A stretch of 64,000 nt of DNA, taken from NCBI RefSeq assembly GCF_008642275.1, contig NZ_CP029189.1:2982001-3046000 (forward strand), given 5' to 3'. Each line of letters starts with the position of its first letter. The stretch's first letter is position 1. The notes under the pieces are model-generated. The model was given only the letters and a program-made list of their open reading frames with translations, was not told the DNA's origin and ran no database searches. Of this stretch, positions 1 through 7,064 are shown piece by piece. The DNA comes from Streptomyces venezuelae (GTDB lineage: Bacteria > Actinomycetota > Actinomycetes > Streptomycetales > Streptomycetaceae). The position numbers and the translations under genes are program-made.

Positions 1-89
1 GGTCCGGCCAGAGTATGCCGAAAGGGATTGGCCGACCGTCCGTACGGGGCAGGTAGGGGTCAACGAGGACCGAGGAGGTGGCCTGAAGG

Positions 90-1088
90 ATGTCCAGGGC
101 GAGAACAGCCCGCCGGATCGCGGCGGGGGCAGCGTACGGCGGAGGCGGGATCGGACTGGTCGGGGCCGCCGCGGTCGGGCTGGTGGTGGCCGAGATGCAG
201 TTCGCGAGGCGGGCGGTCGGGTCCGGACTGCCCGAGCCACCGCGTGCCGACGGGCTGTACGGGAGCGAGTTCGGCGGGCCGGAGCAGAGCCCGGGCCCGC
301 TGCGCCTGGGCATGCTGGGTGATTCCACGGCCGCGGGACTGGGCGTGCGGCGGGCCCGGCAGACCCCGGCGGCCCTGATGGCCTCCGGGCTGGCCGCGGT
401 GGCGGAGCGGCCGGTGGAGCTGCGCAACGTGGCCCTTTCGGGGGCCATGTCGGACGATCTGGACCGGCAGGTCGGTCTGCTGCTGGACGGCGCCGGCCCG
501 CCCCCGGACGTCTGCGTGATCATGATCGGCGCGAACGACGTGACCCGCCGGATGCCGCCGACCCAGTCGGTGCGCCTGCTCACCTCGGCCGTGCGCAGGC
601 TGCGCATGGCCGGTTCCGAGGTCGTCGTGGGCACCTGCCCGGACCTGGGCACGATCGAGCCGGTCTACCAGCCGCTGCGCTGGCTGGCGCGCCGGGTCTC
701 ACGCCAGCTGGCCGCCGCGCAGACCATAGGAGTGGTCGCGCTGGGCGCCCGTACGGTCTCCATGGGGGACCTGCTGGGCCCGGAGTTCGCCGCGAACCCG
801 CGCGAGATGTTCGGCCCGGACTCCTACCACCCGTCGGCCGAGGGGTACGCGACCGCCGCCATGGCCGTGCTGCCGACCCTGTGCGCGACACTGGGCCTGT
901 GGCCTGAGTCGGACCGGCTGGACGTGTCCCGGGACGAGGACATGCTGCCGGTGGCGAAGGCCGCGTCGGCCGCGGCGGGCCAGGCGGGTACGGAGGTCAC
1001 GGCCGCCCGCGGTCCCTGGGTGCTGCTCAAGCACCGCCGCCGGCGGCGGGTGCCGGCCACGGACCCGGCGCAGACGACCGTCACCTGA
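90..1088 (+). CDS. SGNH/GDSL-family hydrolase with N-terminal membrane anchor
   Basis: The 332-residue product begins with a basic stretch and a hydrophobic segment (about residues 13-35), so it is probably anchored with its catalytic domain outside the membrane. The SGNH esterase blocks are visible: GDST with the nucleophile Ser79, GAND (Asn149-Asp150), and DSYH with Asp244 and His247. These proteins hydrolyse esters of lipids or acylated sugars; the substrate cannot be told. The C-terminal 70 residues are Ala- and Arg-rich and look disordered. The ATG at 90 has a GAGGAGG about 12 bases upstream and an AAGG next to it. It lies 121 bases before the thiolase gene on the same strand. Confidence 0.85.
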   Translation: MSRARTARRIAAGAAYGGGGIGLVGAAAVGLVVAEMQFARRAVGSGLPEPPRADGLYGSEFGGPEQSPGPLRLGMLGDSTAAGLGVRRARQTPAALMASGLAAVAERPVELRNVALSGAMSDDLDRQVGLLLDGAGPPPDVCVIMIGANDVTRRMPPTQSVRLLTSAVRRLRMAGSEVVVGTCPDLGTIEPVYQPLRWLARRVSRQLAAAQTIGVVALGARTVSMGDLLGPEFAANPREMFGPDSYHPSAEGYATAAMAVLPTLCATLGLWPESDRLDVSRDEDMLPVAKAASAAAGQAGTEVTAARGPWVLLKHRRRRRVPATDPAQTTVT

Positions 1089-1209
1089 GAGCGGCACCAC
1101 GGGCCGAGTGCGGCCCGTGTCACACGCCCCGGCCGGTGACCTGGACCGTACGGGGCGGTAACTTCGCTTGCGGTCCCGCACAGAGCCGCAACACACCCTT
1201 GGAGTCCCG

Positions 1210-2430
1210 ATGCCCGAAGCCGTCATCGTTTCCACCGCCCGCTCCCCCATCGGGCGCGCCTTCAAGGGGTCCCTCAAGGACGTGCGGCCGGACGACCTGA
1301 CCGCGACGGTCATCCAGGCCGCGCTGGCCAAGGTCCCCGGGCTGGACCCGCGCGAGATCGACGACCTGATGCTGGGCTGCGGTCTGCCCGGCGGCGAGCA
1401 GGGCAACAACCTGGCCCGCATCGTGGCCGTGCAGATGGGCATGGACTTCCTGCCCGGCACCACCATCACCCGCTACTGCTCCTCCTCGCTGCAGACCTCC
1501 CGGATGGCCCTGCACGCCATCAAGGCGGGCGAGGGCGATGTCTTCATCTCGGCCGGTGTCGAGATGGTGTCGCGGTTCGCCAAGGGCAACTCGGACTCCT
1601 GGCCCGACACCCACAACCCGCTGTTCGCCGAGGCCGAGGCCCGCACGGCGGCCGTCGCCGAGTCGACCGGCTCCGGCTGGCACGACCCGCGCGAGGACGG
1701 CCTGGTGCCGGACGCGTACATCGCGATGGGCCAGACCGCCGAGAACCTGGCCCGCATCAAGGGCGTGACCCGTCAGGACATGGACGAGTTCGGCGTCCGC
1801 TCGCAGAACCTCGCGGAAGAGGCCATCAAGAACGGCTTCTGGGCCCGCGAGATCACCCCGGTCACCACCCCGGACGGAACGGTCGTCTCCGGGGACGACG
1901 GCCCGCGCGCCGGCGTGACCCTGGAGGGCGTGCAGGGCCTCAAGCCCGTCTTCCGCCCCGACGGCCTGGTCACGGCCGCCAACTGCTGCCCGCTCAACGA
2001 CGGCGCCGCGGCGCTGGTCATCATGAGCGACACCAAGGCCCGTGACCTCGGCCTGACCCCGCTGGCCCGGATCGTCTCCACCGGCGTCACCGGCCTCTCC
2101 CCCGAGATCATGGGCCTGGGCCCGGTCGAGGCATCGAAGCAGGCCCTGAAGCGGGCCGGCCTCACGGTCGGCGACATCGACCTCTTCGAGATCAACGAGG
2201 CCTTCGCGGCCCAGGTCATCCCGTCGTACCGGGACCTGGAGATCCCGCTGGAGAAGCTGAACGTCAACGGCGGGGCCATCGCCGTCGGTCACCCCTTCGG
2301 GATGACCGGTGCGCGCATCACCGGCACCCTGATCAACGGCCTGCAGTTCCACGACAAGCAGTTCGGCCTGGAGACCATGTGCGTGGGCGGCGGCCAGGGC
2401 ATGGCCATGGTCATCGAGCGGCTGAGCTGA
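1210..2430 (+). CDS. Acetyl-CoA C-acyltransferase (thiolase)
   Basis: The 406-residue protein is a full-length thiolase. The acyl-accepting Cys90 sits in TRYCSSS, the catalytic His near 361 in AVGHPFGMTGAR, and the second Cys near 391 in CVGGGQG. Thiolases condense or cleave acyl-CoA units in fatty acid degradation or acetoacetyl-CoA formation; the direction cannot be told. I chose the ATG at 1210 rather than an upstream in-frame start because GGAG precedes it at good spacing and the family begins PEAVIVSTARSPIG. The last codons and stop lie inside the first copy of the 102-bp direct repeat that follows. Confidence 0.95.
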   Translation: MPEAVIVSTARSPIGRAFKGSLKDVRPDDLTATVIQAALAKVPGLDPREIDDLMLGCGLPGGEQGNNLARIVAVQMGMDFLPGTTITRYCSSSLQTSRMALHAIKAGEGDVFISAGVEMVSRFAKGNSDSWPDTHNPLFAEAEARTAAVAESTGSGWHDPREDGLVPDAYIAMGQTAENLARIKGVTRQDMDEFGVRSQNLAEEAIKNGFWAREITPVTTPDGTVVSGDDGPRAGVTLEGVQGLKPVFRPDGLVTAANCCPLNDGAAALVIMSDTKARDLGLTPLARIVSTGVTGLSPEIMGLGPVEASKQALKRAGLTVGDIDLFEINEAFAAQVIPSYRDLEIPLEKLNVNGGAIAVGHPFGMTGARITGTLINGLQFHDKQFGLETMCVGGGQGMAMVIERLS

Positions 2431-2634
2431 GCCGTAGCGGAGGGTAGGGGTCGCACCGAGGAACGAGGGGCGGCACCTGCCCGCAGCGGTGGCGAAGCTC
2501 AGCGCGACCGACGAAGCGAGCGGCTGAGCTGAGCCGTAGCGGAGGGTAGGGGTCGCACCGAGGAACGAGGGGCGGCACCTGCCCGCAGCGGTGGCGAAGC
2601 TCAGCGCGACCAAAGAAGCGAGCGGCTGAGCTGA
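2416..2634 (+). repeat. 102-bp tandem direct repeat, two copies plus 15-bp stub
   Basis: Copy 1 (2416-2517) and copy 2 (2518-2619) differ at only two of 102 positions. A third partial copy (2620-2634) holds just the first 15 bases. Every copy begins with the last four thiolase codons and its stop (GAGCGGCTGAGCTGA), so the gene end has been reproduced with the repeat. The unit contains GCTGAGCT and its inverse AGCTCAGC and can fold on itself. Similar GC-rich elements are scattered between Streptomyces genes, but I cannot verify copy number here. Confidence 0.95.
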
Positions 2635-2657
2635 TTGGATCAAGCGTGCGACCCAGG

Positions 2658-2691
2658 CGCCGCAAGGGATCCGGCCGGATCCCTTGCGGCG
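2658..2691. terminator. Perfect 34-bp palindrome, likely terminator of thiolase gene
   Basis: A perfect inverted repeat with 17-base arms and no loop, centred on GGCC at 2673-2676. It lies after the tandem repeats that follow the thiolase gene. There is no clear T-run, as is usual for terminators in very GC-rich actinobacteria. Confidence 0.75.
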
Positions 2692-2726
2692 TACTGACAC
2701 CGGATCTAACCCGGTCGCGGCCGAGC

Positions 2727-2820
2727 TGTGACCAAATTTCCCCCAGGATGTGACCTATCTCCTGGGGGATCGATGTTTATGCAGGTCAGGGCTGATGCGG
2801 ATGCGGCGTGTGTGACCAAA
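2727..2820. promoter_or_regulatory. Regulatory-looking region upstream of the gene at 2921
   Basis: Two exact copies of TGTGACCAAA (2727-2736 and 2811-2820) flank an inverted repeat with 10-base arms, TCCCCCAGGA at 2739-2748 and TCCTGGGGGA at 2760-2769. This is the only structured sequence in the 229 bases between the thiolase terminator and the next gene. It could be a protein-binding site or an RNA hairpin. I do not recognise it as a named element. Confidence 0.4.
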
Positions 2821-2920
2821 GCCCTGTCCATTTCGTGACGTAATGCACTGCACGCCATTCCCAGGTCGGGACACTCTGATGTAGGAAGTCGGGGGATCGA
2901 ATCACCTCAGGAGTTAGTCA

Positions 2921-3745
2921 GTGAGCGCCATGTCTCTTGCCCTGCTGCTGACCACGGCCGCTGCCACCGCCGTGGGCGCTGCTGCGCTGCACGCCGTCCA
3001 CGGTCTGCGCAAGCAGGTCGCCGCCCTGCGCACCGAGCTGGCGGTGCCGGTCCACCCCCGCGGTGCGACCGTCCCGCACGCCCGCAGCGCCGTGGAGTCC
3101 CCCGCCGCGGAGATACGAGCCGCCGTGGCCGAGGCCCTCGCCGAGGAGCGCGAGCGCGAGCTCGCCGAGGCGCGGGCCTTCTGGGCCGCGCAGGAGGCCC
3201 GTGACGCCGCCGACGCCCCCTCGCTGCTGGGCGGCATGCCCGGGCTCGGCGAGGACAGCCCGGTCTTCCTGCCCCGGCAGGCCGACCTGGTGGGTCTGGA
3301 GCCCGTACTCGGCGAGGAGATCCTCGACGAGCTTCCCGGGTACCCCGAGGATTCGGCCGAGCTGGCCGCCGCGCGCCGGCGCCACCCCTCGCACCCCGAC
3401 TTCGTACCGGTCCAGGCCTCGCACCCCGGCGCCGACCACGAGCGCACCGTGCACCGCCTGGAGGAGCTCGCGGAGGCCCGTACGGCCCTCGCGGACGTCC
3501 GCCCGGGCCCGCTCGGCACGCTCGACGTGTACGTCTTCACCGACGGCACGACGCTGTGCATGACCCCGGGGCACCGGGAGACCGCGGAGCGCCTCGCCGA
3601 GGCCCTGCGCTCGGGCACCGCGCCGGTCCTGCTGGGCGGCTCGGGGATCTCCGGCGCCTACGCGCTGACCTTCTCCTGCGGCGACTCCGAGGACCCCGAC
3701 AGCAACGTCTACATCCTCGCGGACCGCGTCATCGCATCGCTCTGA
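2921..3745 (+). CDS. Hypothetical protein with N-terminal membrane segment
   Basis: I do not recognise this 274-residue protein. It starts with one hydrophobic segment (about residues 4-24), followed by an Ala/Glu/Arg-rich stretch (about 30-90) likely to be helical or coiled-coil. The second half is more mixed, with a probable alpha/beta fold near residues 195-274 (LDVYVFTDGTTLCM). The GTG start at 2921 has AGGAG upstream. The end overlaps the convergent gene at 3729 by 17 bases. Confidence 0.7.
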   Translation: MSAMSLALLLTTAAATAVGAAALHAVHGLRKQVAALRTELAVPVHPRGATVPHARSAVESPAAEIRAAVAEALAEERERELAEARAFWAAQEARDAADAPSLLGGMPGLGEDSPVFLPRQADLVGLEPVLGEEILDELPGYPEDSAELAAARRRHPSHPDFVPVQASHPGADHERTVHRLEELAEARTALADVRPGPLGTLDVYVFTDGTTLCMTPGHRETAERLAEALRSGTAPVLLGGSGISGAYALTFSCGDSEDPDSNVYILADRVIASL

Positions 3746-4067
3746 TCTCCGCCTGCTCCACCAGCCGCACGGCCTCGTCCAGTACCTCGGACGGGGCCTT
3801 CGCGCTGTCCGGGGCCGCGGTGCGCAGTGCCTCGGCGAGGTCCAGCCCGGTCACGGCGACCTGGTCGCCGACCACGAAGACGCCGGCGTCCGGCACCTGC
3901 TTCGGCTCCTGCCCGGGCGTCTCGATCCGCTGGGCCCGTACGGAGAGCTCGCGGGCCAGGTCCAGCGCCGCGGCGGCGGCGCCCTGCTGCAGGCGGCTCT
4001 GCGGCGCGGCCCGCAGCCGGTCGGCGAACCGTTCCACGACGGCGGTCAGGGGCGAAGTATCAAGCAC
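3729..4067 (-). CDS. Hypothetical small soluble protein
   Basis: The 112-residue product begins VLDTSPLTAVVERF. It is helical and Ala-rich with no membrane segment, and I cannot assign a function. I chose the GTG at 4067 because upstream in-frame sequence has low-quality, Pro/Arg-rich coding and overlaps the divergent leader of the gene at 4169. An AAGG lies about ten bases before this GTG. Its 3' end overlaps the stop region of the convergent gene at 2921-3745. Confidence 0.65.
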   Translation of the reverse strand: MLDTSPLTAVVERFADRLRAAPQSRLQQGAAAAALDLARELSVRAQRIETPGQEPKQVPDAGVFVVGDQVAVTGLDLAEALRTAAPDSAKAPSEVLDEAVRLVEQAEIRAMR

Positions 4068-4168
4068 CCGGCCGACCTTACGCGCCGGCCGGGCACCATT
4101 GCCAACGGGCGAACTCTCCGGCACGGTGGCGTGAAGAGAACAGCACGGCGATACCTCCGGAGGCGCCC

Positions 4169-4399
4169 ATGTCCGTAGAGTTCTCCGAACAGACACACCG
4201 CAACATGATCGACAGAATCCCCCAGACCACCGGTCGTGAAGTCTCCGACTGGCTCCGCACCGTGGACGACGGTCCGTCGCTCGTCCGGTTCGAGGAGAAG
4301 GTCAGCTGGCTGCGCGGCGCGCACGAGCTGTCGTACGGCCAGGCGAAGGCGATCATCCACGAGTACGACCTGCGCAGAGCCGCACGCCGGTTCGGCTGA
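4169..4399 (+). CDS. DUF4287-like small protein
   Basis: A 76-residue protein, MSVEFSEQTHRNMIDRIPQT at its start, resembling the short DUF4287 family: a helical domain with a conserved W-L-R core (DWLR, SWLRGAHELSYGQA). These are often found alone or fused to DUF5655, and their role is unknown. The ATG at 4169 has a strong GGAGG 7-8 bases upstream. A strong hairpin follows at 4444. Confidence 0.75.
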   Translation: MSVEFSEQTHRNMIDRIPQTTGREVSDWLRTVDDGPSLVRFEEKVSWLRGAHELSYGQAKAIIHEYDLRRAARRFG

Positions 4400-4443
4400 G
4401 CCCCCTTCCCCCGATACCCCGACCGCCCCCGCACCCCGAATGC

Positions 4444-4482
4444 GGGAAGGCCCCGCGAGCGGTGTGCTCGCGGGGCCTTCCC
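4444..4482. terminator. Bidirectional terminator hairpin
   Basis: Perfect 17-base arms (4444-4460 and 4466-4482) with a 5-base GGTGT loop. It lies between the convergent genes at 4169-4399 and 4522-5370 and can serve both. Confidence 0.9.
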
Positions 4483-4521
4483 CGTGCCGTGCGCAGGCCG
4501 GTGGCCGGCCCGCGGGTCCTG

Positions 4522-5370
4522 CTAGTCGTCGCCCGAGAGGATCGAGAAGATGCGCAGCATCTCGACGTAGATCCAGACCAGGGTCATGGTGAGGGCGAAG
4601 GCCGCCAGCCAGGCCTCCTCGCGGGGGGCGCCGTAGGCGATGCCGTCCTCGACCTGCTTGAAGTCGAGGGCGAGGAAGCAGGCGCCGAGGATGACACCGA
4701 TGGCACCGAAGAGCAGGCCGAGGCCGCCGCTGCGGAAGCCGAGGCCGTCACCGCCGCCGAAGACCGCGAACAGGGAGTTCACGAGCATGAGCAGGATGAA
4801 GCCCAGCGTCGCCGCCATCACGAAGCCGTAGAAGCGGCGGGTGACCCGGATCCAGCGCATCTTGTACGCGAACAGCACGGCGGCGAAGACGCACATCGTG
4901 CCCATCACGGCCTGCATGACCACGCCGGGGCCGAGGTACGTGCTGACGGCCGCGCTGATGACGCCGAGGAACACGCCCTCGAACGCCGCATAGGCCAGGA
5001 TCAGGCCCGGGACGGGCTTGCTCTTGAAGGACTGGATCATCGCGAAGACGAAGGCGATGAGGCCTGCGCCGATGGCGATGCCGTAGGACATGCCGAGGTT
5101 GTCCGGGTCGACCGGCAGCGCCACCCAGGCGAGGGTCGCCGTCACGATGAGCGTGCCGAGCGTCATGGCCGAACGGCTCACGACGTCGTCCATCGTCATC
5201 ACGTTGGCGCGGGCCGGGGCCTGGGGCATGCCGGTGGTCGGGTCGGCCGCGTACGGGTTCGTCGCGTACGGGTTGGTCCCGGCCTGCTGCGGCTGCGCGT
5301 CAAAGCCCGCGTAGCCACCGTTGTCGCGGCTGAACCCCCGTCGCGAGAAGACCGGGTTACTGCTCCTCAT
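4522..5370 (-). CDS. Bax inhibitor-1 / YccA family membrane protein
   Basis: The 282-residue protein has a Gly/Pro/Tyr-rich cytosolic N-terminus (NPYATNPYAADPTTG) of about 65 residues and then about seven hydrophobic helices. This is the BI-1 (TMBIM/YccA) layout. Some bacterial members act as pH-sensitive calcium leak channels; the substrate here is unknown. The start was moved to the ATG at 5370 because GGAGGAGTGAG stands directly before it. The coding sequence is the normal length and intact. Confidence 0.88.
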   Translation of the reverse strand: MRSSNPVFSRRGFSRDNGGYAGFDAQPQQAGTNPYATNPYAADPTTGMPQAPARANVMTMDDVVSRSAMTLGTLIVTATLAWVALPVDPDNLGMSYGIAIGAGLIAFVFAMIQSFKSKPVPGLILAYAAFEGVFLGVISAAVSTYLGPGVVMQAVMGTMCVFAAVLFAYKMRWIRVTRRFYGFVMAATLGFILLMLVNSLFAVFGGGDGLGFRSGGLGLLFGAIGVILGACFLALDFKQVEDGIAYGAPREEAWLAAFALTMTLVWIYVEMLRIFSILSGDD

Positions 5371-5764
5371 CTCACTCCTCCGTGGCCACCGAGCGCGGCC
5401 TTGCATCAAGAGTAATGCGCTCGCAAAAAAAGCACCCTACTGCTGGAGGAGGATCTTAGGAGAGGCCACGACGGAACGCTGTGAATAAAGGGGGAGGATC
5501 ATGGAGGATTCCCCACGCCGTCCGCACCGGCCCGGAACGGACGACCCGGGTCGGACCACACCCCGTGCGCTCGCCCCCGCGTTCCACCCGGCCGGCGGGA
5601 GGCGGGCCCGCGCCTCGTCGACGGGGCCACGGAGGAATGCGGTCCGTCCGCGCCCGGGAGGCGCTCGCGCCGCGCGTGGCGCTGTGTTCCCGCCGTGTTC
5701 CCGATCCCGGGGACGGTCGTGTTCCGAGAAGGTCGCCCCTGCGGGCCGGACACCGTGCCATTGA
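5371..5764. other. Intergenic region between BI-1 gene and bldA
   Basis: This 394-base stretch holds the leader and promoter region of the BI-1 gene (near 5371-5450, with an A-run at 5425-5432) and the 3' flank of bldA. Overlapping open frames on both strands are Arg/Pro-rich with no consistent ribosome binding sites, so I call no gene. An antisense transcript reaching the 3' half of bldA has been reported in S. coelicolor; whether it exists here cannot be read from sequence. Confidence 0.5.
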
Positions 5765-5849
5765 TGGTGCCCGGAGCCGGACTTGAACCGGCACGGCCCG
5801 AAGGCCAGCGAGGTTTAAGCTCGCCGTGTCTGCATTCCACCATCCGGGC
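5765..5849 (-). tRNA. bldA: tRNA-Leu (anticodon TAA), bldA
   Basis: Reading the minus strand from 5849, the acceptor GCCCGGA pairs with TCCGGGC (5769-5775), followed by discriminator A and an encoded CCA (5765-5767). The anticodon arm is GCGAG-CTTAAAC-CTCGC, giving anticodon TAA, and a long variable arm marks a class II leucine tRNA. A UAA anticodon in Streptomyces is the bldA product, which reads rare UUA codons and thereby controls aerial growth and antibiotic production. The variable arm and T arm (GGTTCAAGTCC) are intact. Confidence 0.97.
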
Positions 5850-5892
5850 AAGGCGTGGCGGCCCCCGTGAAAAAGCCTTGAACGCTAAGCCG

Positions 5893-5920
5893 AGCCTATC
5901 CGGATCAGACCCCCTGCCAA
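5893..5920 (-). promoter_or_regulatory. Predicted bldA promoter
   Basis: On the minus strand TTGGCA (5915-5920) and TAGGCT (5893-5898) are separated by 16 bases, a good match to the vegetative (HrdB-type) pattern. It lies about 44 bases before the tRNA 5' end. Confidence 0.7.
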
Positions 5921-6235
5921 CCTGCGAACTTTCCGATGTTGTCTGATTTTATTGGCGCTTGAGGGTTCGTCAGCCCGAGAACGCACGGTCCGCCCGTTGT
6001 GGACGTCGATCATCACCTGTACGGGAATGACGGGATTTCGACGGCCCACGCCACCCCCCGCGCCACCCCGGGTCAGAGCCCGCCGGACGGGCTCCTGTCA
6101 TACCAGAGGAGGACACGCGCCCGCCCGCCGTCAGACTCCAGTGGGCCGGGGAACAGGCACGGCGGCTGATCCGCGACGGGGACACCCGGAGCGAGGATGG
6201 AAACGTCCCCGCACCGCAGACCGAGGAGCCGTCCC
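5921..6235. other. Intergenic region upstream of first ABC exporter
   Basis: About 315 bases between the bldA promoter and the ABC ATPase start. It includes an AT-richer patch (5930-5975, TGATTTTATTGG) that could carry divergent promoter elements. I see no gene or strong hairpin. The open frames here lack ribosome binding sites. Confidence 0.4.
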
Positions 6236-7009
6236 GTGACCACCATGAACTACGCCCCGCACACCACCCAGGCCGTGGCCGCCCGCGCCACCGGCCTCTC
6301 CAAGGTGTACGGCCAGGGCGAGACCCAGGTGGTCGCCCTCAAGAACGTCACGGTGGACTTCGCCCAGGGGCAGTTCACCGCGATCATGGGCCCCTCGGGC
6401 TCCGGCAAGTCCACGCTGATGCACTGCGTCGCCGGACTCGACACCTTCTCCGAGGGCTCCGTCCGCATCGGCGACACCGAGCTGGGCAGCCTCAAGGACA
6501 AGCAGCTCACCCAGCTCCGCCGGGACAAGATCGGCTTCATCTTCCAGGCCTTCAACCTGCTGCCGACCCTGACGGCCCTGGAGAACATCACGCTCCCCAT
6601 GGACATCGCCGGCCGCAAGCCCGACAAGCAGTGGCTCGACTCCGTGATCGACATGGTCGGCCTCTCGGGGCGCCTCTCCCACCGGCCCACCCAGCTCTCC
6701 GGCGGCCAGCAGCAGCGCGTGGCCGTGGCCCGCGCCCTGGCCTCCCGCCCCGAGATCATCTTCGGCGACGAGCCGACCGGAAACCTCGACTCCCGCTCCG
6801 GCGCCGAGGTCCTCGGCTTCCTGCGCAACTCGGTGCGCGAGCTCGGCCAGACCGTGGTGATGGTCACCCACGACCCGGTCGCCGCCTCCTACGCGGACCG
6901 CGTCATCTTCCTCGCCGACGGCGAGATCGTCCGCGAGATGCTCAACCCCACCGCCGACAGCGTGCTGGACTGCATGAAGGCCTTCGACGCCAAGGGCCGC
7001 ACCAGCTGA
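6236..7009 (+). CDS. ABC transporter ATP-binding protein (MacB/LolD type)
   Basis: The 257-residue ATPase has Walker A (GPSGSGKST), the Q-loop (FIFQAFNLLPT), the signature LSGGQQQRVAVA, Walker B (IIFGDEPTGNLDS) and the H-switch (VMVTHD). It belongs to the MacB/LolD/FtsE-like group that drives FtsX-type permeases by mechanotransmission rather than moving substrate through a channel. The GTG at 6236 has GAGGAG at 7-8 bases; the ATG three codons later is less well placed. The partner permease starts 55 bases downstream. Confidence 0.93.
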   Translation: MTTMNYAPHTTQAVAARATGLSKVYGQGETQVVALKNVTVDFAQGQFTAIMGPSGSGKSTLMHCVAGLDTFSEGSVRIGDTELGSLKDKQLTQLRRDKIGFIFQAFNLLPTLTALENITLPMDIAGRKPDKQWLDSVIDMVGLSGRLSHRPTQLSGGQQQRVAVARALASRPEIIFGDEPTGNLDSRSGAEVLGFLRNSVRELGQTVVMVTHDPVAASYADRVIFLADGEIVREMLNPTADSVLDCMKAFDAKGRTS

Positions 7010-7064
7010 TCCGGGCCACCCCCGCAGCCCTCCTCCAGACTTCCAGCCCCAGGACTCGAAACCC

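Noticed and set aside
5456..5946. Several overlapping open frames around bldA
   Set aside because: They overlap the tRNA, disagree between strands, lack ribosome binding sites and are Arg/Pro-rich noise.
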